From assembly GCA_035578905.1 (NCBI GenBank), contig JAQJVL010000794.1, positions 209,001 to 273,000 of the forward strand: a stretch of DNA of 64,000 nt, given 5' to 3'. A program made the position numbers and the translations under genes. The notes beneath the pieces are model-generated. The model saw only the letters and a program-made list of their open reading frames with translations, did no database searches and was not told where the DNA came from. The DNA is from Stictocephala bisonia. Taxonomy: Eukaryota; Arthropoda; Insecta; Hemiptera; Membracidae. Below, piece by piece: positions 30,135 through 40,680 of the stretch. Numbering within the stretch: position 1 is the stretch's first letter; every line of letters begins with the position of its first letter.

Positions 30135-32960
30135 CTAAATATTTTCAGACAAAAGCAATCTAATTTTTCTTTTAAAGGTATTACTTGCATAAATTTTTAG
30201 GTTGTCAGGGAGGTCGTTATACAACTTAGGGCCAAAGTAAGTAAAGCTCTTTTTACCAAATTCTAATTTAACTTTCGGGAAGTGAAGATTCCTACCATGG
30301 CGGGTGCCCCGTTGAGAAACCTCTTCTCGGAATATAAGCTTCTCACGAAGGTACTGAGGCTCGCTGAGCATCAGCACCCTGTGCGTCATGCAGCACGTCA
30401 ACATCCTACACACGGCTTCCATGGGCAGTAGGTTGGCTGCCTCACGATAGGCAGTCACGTGGTCAAATCTCCGTAGACTGTAAACAAAGCAGATGACTGA
30501 GTTTTGAAGCCTCTGGATCCGACCAACGTCCTCCCCCGAGATGCTGTTGCCGTATGCAGGAAAACAGTAATAAAATACTGAGAGTATCAGCGACTGCATG
30601 AGCTGAAGCTTTGCGGTCTCTGGAAGCAAACTTCTGAACCTGTACAGACCCCTCAGCCTTCCTAAAGCACGCTGGGAGGCATGAGTGACATGCTCGGTGA
30701 ACGTAAGGCCATTGTCTAGTACGACACCGAGCGTCTTCACCTTATCACACACAGCCAAACTCCCGCCATCCAGCGCAATTGCCACTCCACTCTCGCTGAG
30801 GGTCTGTAACAGATCATGTGGTGCGGTGTGCAGAACAGTGCACTTGTTCGAGTTGAGTGTCAGCCCATTGATAGCTGACCACCTTGAGATGTTCTCTAAG
30901 TCAGTATTTATTTGATCAAAGGCTGTTCTGATGAGCCCAGCCTCATAGGACAAGTGCAACTGAGAATCATCTGCGTACAAATGCGCAGTACAACTTTGTA
31001 CACAGCTGGGGAAATCGGCTGTGTACAAATTAAACAGAATTGGGCCCAGGCAACTGCCCTGCGGAACGCCCCACTGCTTTCGGAGGGGGTTCGATGTCTC
31101 ACTTCCCACTCTGGTGACCTGCAGTCTGTCTCCGAGGTAAGACCTAACCCAACCAGTCACATCATCACTGAAGCCATAGTAATGCATCTTTGCTATTAGC
31201 ATATCGTGATTCATTGAGTCAAATGCCTTAGAGTAATCGAGCATAACAAGGGAACTATATCTGCCCTTGTCCCTAGCATCAATCAAATCACTGAATAAAT
31301 TTGTTAAAGCAGTGCAAGTACTGTGATTCTTTCTAAAGCCAGACTGTAGGGCAGGCAATAGGTTTTCTGTTTCTATGTATGTTGTTATTTGCTTGATTGC
31401 TATTTTCTCTATTATCTTGGACATGGCTGGGAGTATTGATATGGGTCTTAATTGCTCAATACTATTTGGAGAAGTTGTTTTGGGCAGTGGGCGGACAATG
31501 CTGGTCTTCCATGCTTGAGGGAAAACTCCGCCTCTTAGTGACTCATTAACAAGATGTGTTATGGCTTCAATGGCATACGGACTCACAGCTTTAACCATTT
31601 GTATTGATATTTCATCACTGCCAATAGCTCTAGATTTAATTTCGTTTATCACTGATTTAACAGCTTCTTCAGTGACAGCACTAAATTTAAAATCATTTAG
31701 CAAATTATTTTTCTTGTGTGTCCTAAAGAACATCAACACATTCCTATCTACTTCATTTTTTGAACCCATTTCAGCGAAATACTTATTTATGTCATTTATT
31801 TGGAAATCAAGTGACAGTCCAGACTCTTTATTTCCAATTACATTGCACTGCTTCAAGCAATTCCAAAAATCTTTGGGGTTTTTTGTGCTCACTAACTGAT
31901 CTGTAAAAAATTCCTTTTTAGCTTTCCAAATTGAAATATTTAATGTGTTTCGTATTGTCTTATAATTCTCCCAGTCTTGATGTTTCCTTGACTTCCAGTA
32001 TTTGTTTCTAAGCTTACACTTCTCTCTGGTCAAGGCCTTTATCTCATCACCCATCCAGGGAGCCTTTTTCTTAGTAACCCTCTTACATACAATTGGAGCA
32101 TGTGTATCAAACACCTTTCTGATATTAGATGTAATTGCATTTTCGATATCATCAACTGCATTCATTTCCAATATGCCTCCCCAATTTATCTGAGCAGTTT
32201 CATTGATTGCCTCTTCAAGTTTAAACTTAGAAAAATCTCTAAAGGTAACAAGCTTTGGCTCATTTTTCTCTTTTTTTATTACTAAATCACAGTAAATCAA
32301 CTTATGGTCCGTTATTACCTTGCCTCTGTGATCTCTTATACTTGAAGCATCAATAACGCCGGTCCTCTTGACCTCGGCCGACCTGTCCACTATAATGTGG
32401 TCTAACAAGGTGGCCGAGGTTGCTGTCACTCTTGTAGGTTCGTTTACTAGTTGTACTGTGTTCAATTCTCTCAAGAGTCGGCGTAAATACTTGGATTCAC
32501 TATATGTTTTTGAAGTGAAATCGATATTTATGTCCCCTAAACAAATCACAGAGTTGACTTCGACTGCAAGGTCGATAAAGAGGGAATGAAACAACGGAGC
32601 AAGACAAGTGTACCTGACATCAGGGGGCCTATAAACAACGCACAGACCAAGCCTCCGTCCCTTTACCCTCAGAACTACACAAAGAGTTTCAACACCAGGC
32701 GCGGTGCCCATGGTGACAGTGTGTTGCTGGTACACAAGGCCGTCCCTTATGTAGATAGCAACACCGCCTCCCGCTTCGTCGTCTTCATCTGGTTCCTGTG
32801 TGCTGGAGCGATCAGAGCGCAGCATGCTGTAGCCTGGAATGTTGTAGTTGTCGGAGGGTGTGCCAGGGTGAAGCCAGGTCTCCGTCACTCCAAAAACGTC
32901 AAAGTCAAAGTCGTTCACCAGCGCACACATTTCTGTGAACCCCGTGTTGAGGGAGTGCAT
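30135..32960 (-). CDS. LINE ORF2: AP endonuclease plus reverse transcriptase (941 aa)
   Basis: The first Met is at 32960, but the frame is open to about 33010 and reads VGHLN just before it, the usual ORF2 start, so translation probably begins upstream of or within the ORF1 overlap. The endonuclease has TETWL, VYRPP, GDINIDF and the terminal SIRDHRG...TDHKLI. The RT has LRPISILPAMSK, GFRKNHSTCTAL, LDYSKAFDSMNH, GVPQGSCLGPILF and the catalytic YADDSQL. The C-terminus ends in KRKIRLLLSENI. It nicks the target and primes cDNA synthesis. The ORF is intact and could encode active enzyme. Confidence 0.9.
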   Translation of the reverse strand: MHSLNTGFTEMCALVNDFDFDVFGVTETWLHPGTPSDNYNIPGYSMLRSDRSSTQEPDEDDEAGGGVAIYIRDGLVYQQHTVTMGTAPGVETLCVVLRVKGRRLGLCVVYRPPDVRYTCLAPLFHSLFIDLAVEVNSVICLGDINIDFTSKTYSESKYLRRLLRELNTVQLVNEPTRVTATSATLLDHIIVDRSAEVKRTGVIDASSIRDHRGKVITDHKLIYCDLVIKKEKNEPKLVTFRDFSKFKLEEAINETAQINWGGILEMNAVDDIENAITSNIRKVFDTHAPIVCKRVTKKKAPWMGDEIKALTREKCKLRNKYWKSRKHQDWENYKTIRNTLNISIWKAKKEFFTDQLVSTKNPKDFWNCLKQCNVIGNKESGLSLDFQINDINKYFAEMGSKNEVDRNVLMFFRTHKKNNLLNDFKFSAVTEEAVKSVINEIKSRAIGSDEISIQMVKAVSPYAIEAITHLVNESLRGGVFPQAWKTSIVRPLPKTTSPNSIEQLRPISILPAMSKIIEKIAIKQITTYIETENLLPALQSGFRKNHSTCTALTNLFSDLIDARDKGRYSSLVMLDYSKAFDSMNHDMLIAKMHYYGFSDDVTGWVRSYLGDRLQVTRVGSETSNPLRKQWGVPQGSCLGPILFNLYTADFPSCVQSCTAHLYADDSQLHLSYEAGLIRTAFDQINTDLENISRWSAINGLTLNSNKCTVLHTAPHDLLQTLSESGVAIALDGGSLAVCDKVKTLGVVLDNGLTFTEHVTHASQRALGRLRGLYRFRSLLPETAKLQLMQSLILSVFYYCFPAYGNSISGEDVGRIQRLQNSVICFVYSLRRFDHVTAYREAANLLPMEAVCRMLTCCMTHRVLMLSEPQYLREKLIFREEVSQRGTRHGRNLHFPKVKLEFGKKSFTYFGPKLYNDLPDNLKIYASNTFKRKIRLLLSENI

Positions 32961-33007
32961 ATTTAGGTGACCAACCCTGATGTTACGCCCGTTGCCCCCC
33001 CTCCCGG

Positions 33008-33697
33008 CTAGTTTCCCGAGAGCTGAGGCGTGCCCGTACTCGCATGGCGGCAGGTGCCACCGTGGTCAAAGCTGCAGTCAGCAGCGCTCTCAGTCTCAGT
33101 ACTCCGACCAGAAGCGGGTGCTGGCGCGGCCGGCGTGACTCCACCCACGTCACAGGAATGGGAGACTGGTGCCGCCTCCAAAGGCCGCAAAACGAGAGAG
33201 ACGACGTCCTCAAACAACAAGCTCAGGTGGGAGACACCTCGCCGATTGAAGTGGACGCCGTCTCGGGAGAGGTCTCTCCTGCCAACACAACAGTTAGCCT
33301 CCACGAACGTAACACCGAAGTTATTACACATCAACTCCAGCTGGGAGTTGAAGTCGTGGAGAGCTCGGTTGCCAATATCACGCCGAGTTAAGATACTATT
33401 CAGAAGAATTTTTGAATTTTTGAACTGTGTCCTGGCAGTGTAGAGCAGGTCCGCCATGGCGTGAAGCGCCTCACGCTTCCCCTGCCCGCCATTGTAACCC
33501 GGACCTCCCCGGTAACCTCTTCGTAGGTTGTTGGTCCCTACAATAAAATAAATTACTTCAAGCTCTACATCTAAATAGCCTAATATTATGTCTTTAATGT
33601 TCTGAATCCTACCCCCAGGACAGCACTCCACTAATGCACCACGTCTCACACATTTGTTGGTGGTGTAGCGCAAGTGTGAATCACCGATGATGAGCAC
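33008..33697 (-). CDS. LINE ORF1: SGNH/GDSL esterase domain
   Basis: The sequence starts LIIGDSHLRY (Ser nucleophile block I), then a Gly-rich turn, VGTNNLRRG (block III, Asn) and RDGVHFNRRG (block V with the Asp-His pair). All four SGNH positions are present, so it could be catalytic. CR1-clade ORF1 proteins carry this esterase beside a coiled coil; they bind lipids or assist RNP trafficking. It is one base out of frame with the coiled-coil part upstream and overlaps it by about 50 bases. The first Met here is probably not the real start. Confidence 0.85.
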   Translation of the reverse strand: MLIIGDSHLRYTTNKCVRRGALVECCPGGRIQNIKDIILGYLDVELEVIYFIVGTNNLRRGYRGGPGYNGGQGKREALHAMADLLYTARTQFKNSKILLNSILTRRDIGNRALHDFNSQLELMCNNFGVTFVEANCCVGRRDLSRDGVHFNRRGVSHLSLLFEDVVSLVLRPLEAAPVSHSCDVGGVTPAAPAPASGRSTETESAADCSFDHGGTCRHASTGTPQLSGN

Positions 33698-34400
33698 TTT
33701 GCCAAACTCGCTTGAAGATGTTCCGGAAGTGCTCTTCGGAGGAGAGTCGGCTCGAGGACTGAGGCAACTAGGAGGGACTCGAGTTGACGGCTGATCTGGC
33801 AGGTGATGTCAACGTCGACCTCAACATCAGAAGCATTGGCGGGAGGGGTTTCGCTGCTGCTGGTGAAGCTGTTGTTTAGAGCTGCCAGTGTCAGCTCAGT
33901 CAGCAGGTCGGCTGCCGTGTGGTTCTCCTTCTCCCGCGCTGCTAAGCCCGCCATCTCCGTTCTCAGGGTCTGTAGGTCGGCCTCCAGCACCTCTATTGTT
34001 GTCAGCAGGCACTGACGCTCAGCTTGCAGGGCTGCCAGCTTCTTCACACTCTCCTGCAGTAACTGTTCAGAGTCAACGTTTATTGACTCCTCCAGTGCGG
34101 CTTTAAGTTTGGCATTGTCCTTTTTGGGGATCTTCAATTGAGTACTAAGGGACTTGATCTCATCCTCATATTTATCCTCGCGTTCAAAGTACTCAATTTC
34201 TTTGTCCTTGACGCTACTATTTAAATTAATGCACTTATTTTCCGCACTGTATAAGTCATTACGCATAACGTCCATTTTCTGCTGAAGTTCATTATTGTTC
34301 TTTGACAGGTCATTTAATTTAGACAGCATATTCTAATAGCCTCGATCATATTTTTTGTTTCCTCTTCTAATATTGCACATTTCTCACAAGAGATGTTCAT
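33646..34400 (-). pseudogene. LINE ORF1: coiled-coil N-terminal part
   Basis: The main frame (33646-34329) is a long coiled coil (NNNELQQKMDVMRNDLYSAE, LQAERQCLLTTIEVLEADLQ) followed by a Ser/Thr-rich linker. More coiled coil (LEEEICLMNISCEKCAILEE) lies upstream in another frame (34330-34420). At about 33690 the frame passes, one base shifted, into the esterase. Either two indels broke one ORF1, or the downstream join is a genuine frameshift site. It would form the ORF1 multimerisation region. Confidence 0.65.
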
Positions 34401-34623
34401 GAGACAAATTTCTTCTTCTAAGTTTTTTAATTTTTGACGTTGCTGTTTGAAGCTGATCTCTTAGTGAATTATTATTTATTTATTTATTATTATTTATTAT
34501 TATTATAAACGGTTAACACCATTATACAAATGAATATATTCAAAGATGGCTTAGTGGTAAACTTAACCTCATATGTGCCTGTAAATTTCCACTTAAAGTT
34601 AAAAGAGATATATTACAAATTAT

Positions 34624-35250
34624 AACAAAGAAGATAATAACAAGAACACATATGATCAACGAAATATAAATATCTAGAATAAATCAAATTACAATAATAA
34701 CAACGTAATATCAACATAATTAGGTAAACAAAGTAACAACATTCATGTAAATATATGTAAGTATATGTAAATGGTAGACAATCAAACAAAACTTCAATTT
34801 ACAACAACAACCATACATTAAGATCTGGAATGAGGTGAAGCATAACATACTAATACAACTAAGTAACCAGCAAGGCATAACTCAATAATAATAAGATAAT
34901 TATAATAAGACAATTTGTGTAACCTCACTACCACCCAGTGTACCACCTAACAAAGAAGATAATAACAAGAACACATATGACCAACAAAATATAAATATCT
35001 ATGATAAATTAAATTACAATAATAACAACGTAATATCAACATAATTAGGTAAACAAAGTAATATCATTCATATAAATATATAGTAGTATATGTAAGTGGT
35101 AGACAATCAAACTAAACTTCAATTTACAACAACATCCATACATTAAGACCTGGAAAGAGGTGAAGCATAACATATTAATATATCTAAGTAACAAGCAAGG
35201 TATAATTCAACAATAATAAGATAATTATAATAAGATAATTGGTGAAACAA
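34624..35250. repeat. 325-bp tandem duplication in LINE 3' UTR
   Basis: Copies at 34624-34948 and 34949-35250 start with AACAAAGAAGATAATAACAA and align almost throughout (about 90% by eye), including GAGGTGAAGCATAACATA. Duplicated 3' UTR modules are known in some LINE families; this may be a family trait or a local slippage event. Confidence 0.85.
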
Positions 35251-35265
35251 GGTAGCAGTAACACA

Positions 35266-38200
35266 TTAGGTAGTAGTGAGGGCAGATACATAAATAAGCG
35301 CCAATCTTCTAAAAGATTCAAAGGACTGGCCAAAGAATTCAAGCTGTGAATCATTCCCCAGGCGCAAGAGACAAGATATCGTGCTATGGTACCCATAAGC
35401 AGTTGGATAGTGGTGCTTTGCAAAAGTTTGAGTCAGCCGAGTTCGACGTGGAACATGGATGTCAATCCGCTGGAGAAGTTCAAGACAATCAACCAGCCCA
35501 TTCACAATCTTGAACAAGAAGAACAGGTCCAGGGCTATTCTTCTGGCCATTAGAGAGATAAGCCCATAGTGATCAGCAGCCTGCCGAACATCAACATCCA
35601 GGTAGTTCTGTCCATCTCTGACACCCAACAGACGAAGAAAACGCTTTTCAACCAGATTGAGAGAACAGAAGTGGCCGATCTGATGAGGTGCCCAAATAGT
35701 GGAGCCATATTCAAAGATAGGGCGCACAAGAGTCACATACAAACACTTCAAAGTCTCAGGGGAGAAAGCATTTCTAGAAGCTCGAGCTATAAGTCCCAGA
35801 ACCCTGTTCGCTCTAGCACAAGTTTTTAAGACATGTTCACCAGGATCAAGGTCAGGTGTGAAAAACACTCCCAGGTCCTTTACCACAGTCACTCTCTTCA
35901 ACACTGATCCACGAAGGCTGTAGACGAATGGAATTGGCAGTTTAGATCTTCCAAGGGTCATAACCTGACATTTAGACGCGTTCAGATGCATGGCATTCAC
36001 TTCACACCACTGAGCGACATAGTCCAATTTCTTCTGAAGCAAATGCTGGTTGCAGACTGACGAAACTTCATGGTAGATCTTAATGTCGTCAGCAAAAAGA
36101 ACAAACTTACAGTCCAAGAGACTACCAATGTCGTTGATAAATAGGCTAAACAAAAAAGGGCCCAGAAGAGACCCCTGAGGCACTCCTGACGTCACTCGTA
36201 CCACAGCAGCCGAGAGAAAGGTAGCAAACTTGACCTGCAGTGTTCGTCCAGACAAGTAACTCTGAATCCACTGGAGTAGTGGGCCAGTGAATCCAAGGGC
36301 TCTGAGCTTGGCAACAAGATGAGAATGACTGACTCTGTCAAACGCCTTAGAGAAATCCAAATAAATACAGTCCACTTGATGATGTCGTGAGAAGGCAGAG
36401 TATACATAGTCAGTGAAGACGCAAAGGTTCGTGACTGTAGACCTTCCCGGTCTGAACCCATGCTGCTCAGCAATGAAAACATTCTTGAATGTGTAGGACA
36501 GGAAATCCAGGATCAAAGCCTTAAAGACCTTAGCAAGCACAGACTGCAAAACTATAGGTCTGTAATTGACAACATCAGACATATCACCAGACTTGTGCAC
36601 AGGCACAAGATATCCATGCTTGAGAACATCAGGGAAGCAACCCACTCTCAAGAGCTGATTAAAGTACATGGCGAGATGAGGAGCCGTACACAAAGGGAAA
36701 TAGCAAATTAAACAATCAACACACTCAAACAAAAAAACCATAGCAACAACACAACAAGCAAACAACAAAAAACGGAAAAGCATCGAAACAACAACACCAA
36801 CCAACACCGACAAAAGAAACAAGAAACACAAAGACACACAAACAAACACCATAAAAGCGAGAAAAGCGAATGAGTGCAGGCAAAACAACCCACAACAAAA
36901 AAGCCCAATACAAAGAATCAACCAAACACCATAAAAAACCAACACAAAACCAAAACACAACAAAACACATCACACAAGGGGAGAGACAAAGAAATACCAA
37001 CACAAGAATCAACAAACATAGAGACACTCACACAAAGACCGAAACACAAACAAAAAAAACACAACACATCGAACATCAAAACACACCAAAAACATCACAA
37101 GGAAGAAACAAAAACTACTACATAAACAACAAAACACCTCAAGCAACAAACACTACTAAACATAGGCAACAACAAAACAAAAAATCAAGAAGAACATGAT
37201 TTAAGAACGAGAGGGGTTATATTATCAGGCCCAGCACCCTTGGAGCCATCAAGACAACAAAGCTTCCATTCAACCTCTACAGCAGATATGTACACAGATG
37301 AGACACTTATATTAGACTCATACACATAATCATTATTGCAATTAGATGGAAGTGCATAGACCGTAGCAAAATAGTTCACACATCTGTGAAGGTTCTTCCA
37401 CTGAGACTTGGTCATAAATAAGCTTACTAGGGGTAGTATTGACCTTACAATATGACTTAATGTGACCCCAAAATGACTTAGGATTTCCTTTAACATCAGC
37501 ATCAACTTTCCTCATGTAATTACCATAGCAAATCTCAGTCAAGGTCTGGCATTGACTACGAACAGCTCTGAAAGAACAATAATCCACATGAGACAGGCTC
37601 ATTTTATATTTCCTGTGCAACATTTTTTTTTTTAATGACGAGAGCTCTAAGATAAGATGAAAACCAAGACGGAAAATTGGACCTCGTCTCACTCACTAGA
37701 GGAGAGTTTTGACATACACAGTCACCAAGCTCTCGTCAAAACTGTGTGAAGGCGTCAAGTACATTTTCATCATTAAGGATTGGATAGTTCAGTGATTCGA
37801 TCCATTGACGAACCCCATCAACATTACACTTTCACAAGTTCGGGATATAGATAACACAATCCGAAGATTTAGAGCACTCAAAAGGTACAGAAAACTCAAG
37901 TGCGGGATGGTAAGCCTCCTGAGACAATAAGGGGTCAGAAGCAGCCCTAACCAAGACGGAACTTACAGAAGAGAACACAAGGTCCAATGAGACACCACGT
38001 GAGTTAAATACAGAATTAACTTGAGTGGTCTGAATAAAGTGAGCCATATTGAGCAAATGCTCAGATGCAGCATTAACAGGAACACACTCTGGGATCGACC
38101 ACTCTACATCAGGTTGATTAAAATCTCCGACAAGGATGACCTTAGTATCTGGTTGGCATGAAGCGTAGACATCTTCAACAGCATCACAATAACATGAATA

Positions 38201-38584
38201 CAAGAGGCTCGGAGATTGAGGGGGAATGTAGACGCCTCCAATAAGAAGAGGTTGACCAGAAATGCGGGCCGAGACAAAAACGCACTCAACATTGTTCACT
38301 GAAGTCACAACTGCAGAAGACGGGAGGCTTTCATGGACAGCAACAAGAACTCCACCTCCAGACTCTTTATTACTTGTATCGCCAGATCTATCCTTGCGAT
38401 AAACGTTGTATTTGTTTAATCCTAGCTCAGATGTTATAATATCGAATGTTAAATTTGTTTCAACTAATATTATTAAATCATAGATACATGAACAAACAGC
38501 TTTCCTCAAGAGATTAATCTTACCCCAAAGACCATTAACGTTTTGGTAATAAGCATTTAGAGACCCATCACCATGAGCCCTCAA
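35266..38584 (-). pseudogene. LINE ORF2 (endonuclease plus RT), frameshifted and interrupted
   Basis: The pieces, in translation order, are: endonuclease 37832-38584 (YYQNVNGLWGK, VETNLTF, GGVYIPPQS, VGDFNQPDV), a broken linker (37342-37692 and 37185-37505 in different frames), then RT 35266-36690 (YRPIVLQSVLAK, HGFRPGRSTVTNL, LDFSKAFDRVSH, GVPQGSLLGPFLF, catalytic FADDIKI). The endonuclease appears to lack its terminal SDH-type motif in frame. The insertion at 36697-37192 sits between GAGPDNITPLVLKSC and LCTAPHLAMYFNQLL, which are contiguous in related proteins. The hydrophobic N-terminus of the 565-residue frame comes from that insertion, not from a membrane protein. Confidence 0.85.
36697..37192. 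repeat. T-depleted A/C-rich insertion inside LINE RT
   Basis: About 495 bp where the plus strand is mostly A and C, with very little T. It is built of words such as ACAACAAA and CACAAAGAC, without a fixed period. Because the strand lacks T, its complement has few stop codons in any frame, which explains the open frames here on both strands. It splits a continuous RT coding sequence, so it is an insertion. No target duplication is obvious. Confidence 0.75.
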
Positions 38585-39464
38585 TCGTTTTTTGACAGAG
38601 ATACAATAGAGGGTATTCCATTTCTGTACGGTATCTTATAGTAAGGTCTATTTCACCGAGCTTAATACGATCTTTGAGTTTAGCTCTTAGAGAGTTCAAA
38701 AATTTACGCTCATGAGCTGTTCTATCCCGAGAAACAGTAACCAAGGAGAACTTACTATTAGCATCCTTAAGCCCAGCCTTAGAAAATCTCTCCAGAAACG
38801 AATTAACCTCAACCGCAGATTTAAAAATGATCTTCAATGGGCGGACATTGTTCTTATTTGGACGTCCAATTCTAAATAGTTTAATATCATCCAAATTGTA
38901 AGTGATTCCTATGGCCTGTCCAAGCTTAGCTAACTGACCCTTATCATGATTGATCCTAGCATTGAGATCCTTGCTTCGGCTTTCAGGCAGTTTATAGACA
39001 ATAACATTGAGGGCTCGTCTATTGCGATCGCTAATTTCACTGATAACATCATCTAAGCAATGATCAGGTGCATTTTCTCCAGCCTGTAAGGACTTTACTT
39101 TAAGCTCCAGATCATCAACACGAGCCTCAACACCAGCAAGACGTGTTTCAATACTCTCTCTCAGCTTATCTATTCCATTGCTTATAGAATTAACTTCATC
39201 CTTAGTCGCTAATTTAGAGACACTATCAATGAGGCCGGACAACTGGTTAGACAGTTTCACAAGCGGGTTATCATCAACTGAGGTACAATCGACTCGGTTG
39301 CAGGACCATTTCTTCCTACTATCATTAGCGTACTTAGAATACTCCGCCTTCGACATCCGCACACAATCAATGTGAAACCAACGCTTGCACAGCATATCAC
39401 AAGCAATGCCATTGTCTGAGTCCAAAACTATAATTTGACATACAGGGCATGAAGCACTAGACAT
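38568..39464 (-). CDS. LINE ORF1: PHD zinc finger, coiled coil, RRM-like domain (298 aa)
   Basis: Residues 1-60 form a PHD finger: CPVCQIIV, CDMLCKRWFHIDCV and CNRVDC supply the Cys4-His-Cys3 ligands. Residues ~75-135 are a coiled coil (KLRESIETRLAGVEARVDDL). Residues ~150-230 look like the RNA-binding fold of LINE ORF1 proteins (ALNVIVYKLPES, IKLFRIGRP, RPLKIIFKS), and a basic C-terminal part follows (SRDRTAHERKFLNSLRAKLK). The protein should bind element RNA as a multimer; PHD fingers may read histone tails. The frame is intact and overlaps the ORF2 start. Confidence 0.85.
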   Translation of the reverse strand: MSSASCPVCQIIVLDSDNGIACDMLCKRWFHIDCVRMSKAEYSKYANDSRKKWSCNRVDCTSVDDNPLVKLSNQLSGLIDSVSKLATKDEVNSISNGIDKLRESIETRLAGVEARVDDLELKVKSLQAGENAPDHCLDDVISEISDRNRRALNVIVYKLPESRSKDLNARINHDKGQLAKLGQAIGITYNLDDIKLFRIGRPNKNNVRPLKIIFKSAVEVNSFLERFSKAGLKDANSKFSLVTVSRDRTAHERKFLNSLRAKLKDRIKLGEIDLTIRYRTEMEYPLLYLCQKTIEGSW

Positions 39465-40082
39465 GATGAAAAATTGGGAAGTGATCTATAGTATGAATGG
39501 ATTAAAGCCAAGTTAGATAACTACACAAATGCTCGCTGTTAGCTACTCGATCCACCAACAGTGGAGCACTTTATATAGTTTGCAGTAATAATCAACAGGC
39601 TTTTAGTGACTTCAAGAAGAGTTAAATTGGTTATCCAGGAACTGAACAGGTTTCTTAGGAACAAACAGGCTACATGAAAAAAGTCATGCCACAAAAAATA
39701 TGCAGATAGTGATGCGACTGTCTATGACTAAAGCAGAAGAATATACCGCACTAACTAAATGACTGAATCAGGAATAAGATCAGATCACCGTCTGCTCTGG
39801 AAAGCCAATCTGTACACGTAAATTAACTAATCAGGTATAAATATTTCAATAAATCTATCTATTCAGACAACTCACGCCAAATACAGGAGCAAAATATCAC
39901 AAGTTCTTACACACTACACCACTAAATAGGTAAGACTGACATAAATACACTTTACTGACAAGAGTATGTACGTTACTATTTAAAGTGACATAAAAAAAAA
40001 GTGAATGTAATTCAAGCTGGTCTTTTACGCCATCTGTGTTATCTTTGTTCACTTCATCGATTGCTTCAGTCTGACATGCTAT

Positions 40083-40235
40083 ATTCCATTGAGTCGGATA
40101 GGAGACTTTTAAATACAAAAATGAAGTGTTTTCGGTTGATAAGACGTCAACAAGTAAGTAAAACTTGTTGACGTCTTATCAACCGAAAACACTTCATTTT
40201 TGTATTTAAAAGTCTCCTATCAGACTCAATGGAAT
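40083..40235. repeat. Near-perfect palindrome: 72-bp arms, 9-nt spacer
   Basis: The left arm 40083-40154 and right arm 40164-40235 are reverse complements with a single mismatch (GAGTCGGATAG against GAGTCTGATAG). The spacer is TAAGTAAAA. The right arm is colinear with a coiled-coil coding frame to its right (40236-40467), so the right arm looks original and the left arm an inverted copy made by template switching. Confidence 0.95.
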
Positions 40236-40661
40236 TTTCCAAAATAAGCCTCTTCTCTTCTTTTAACTTAGCAACTTCAGCTTTGAGTGAGATGTTTTCC
40301 CTTACAAGTTCCTCAACAGTCAGTGCCTGTGATTCATTGGTAGGTGACGAGATGACAACGGGGGAGAGTGAGCTGACGGATGTGGAAGGTGACGTCTGCG
40401 GCGGACTCGTGCTCCCCGGGCGCGTTCGTGGAGTGCTGGAGTTGATGAACTCACTAGGATGGTGCACTTCGTGTTTATGATTAAAAAATTTTCATCAATA
40501 ATACAACTTTTATTACTGTCCATTTTGACCCAGCTATTAGAATCCTCCACACAACAGCGCCAAGATATATTTCCATCAGCTAAAGTACTATTTTCACGGA
40601 ACTTACAAAAGTTCATAACTAGGTACTGTCGACCCCCACTCTTAGTAAATCTCAAGCTCAT
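40164..40661 (-). pseudogene. FLYWCH-type zinc finger gene fragment, frameshifted
   Basis: The 40320-40661 frame reads LRFTKSGGRQYLVMNFCKF and SWRCC, as in a FLYWCH zinc finger. The C-terminal HxH of that finger lies one frame over (NHKHEVHHPSEF, about 40455-40490), from where the 40147-40467 frame continues as a Ser/Pro-rich linker and coiled coil (VEELVRENISLKAEVAKLKE). One base change near 40490 therefore separates the two halves. FLYWCH domains occur in mod(mdg4)-type chromatin proteins and in Mutator-like transposases. Which source applies is unclear. Confidence 0.55.
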
Positions 40662-40680
40662 CTTTGTATCTTTAAAATAG

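Larger units (their letters stand above)
29937..34468 (-). mobile_element. CR1-like non-LTR retrotransposon with esterase ORF1
   Basis: The 3' end on the left shows an ATTTA-type tandem tail (29937-29957). ORF2 (30135-33000) and a two-part ORF1 (33008-34400) follow on the minus strand. The 5' end is cut at about 34468 where the next element's tail starts. The ORF2 frame is unbroken over more than 940 codons, so this copy is recent compared with its neighbours. Confidence 0.9.
34469..39480 (-). mobile_element. Non-LTR retrotransposon with PHD-finger ORF1, ORF2 broken
   Basis: The element has a 3' TTA/TTTA-rich tail at 34469-34515, a 3' untranslated region containing a 325-bp direct repeat, ORF2 (35266-38584) and ORF1 (38568-39464). 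ORF2 is interrupted by frameshifts and by a ~495-bp A/C-rich insertion. ORF1 is intact. The ORF1/ORF2 junction overlaps by about 17 bases, a common layout for translational coupling or re-initiation. Confidence 0.85.

Noticed and set aside
36708..37199. Hydrophobic membrane-protein-like frames and Thr/Asn/Lys-rich frames
   Set aside because: Both strands are open because the plus strand nearly lacks T; the region is an insertion in an RT gene.
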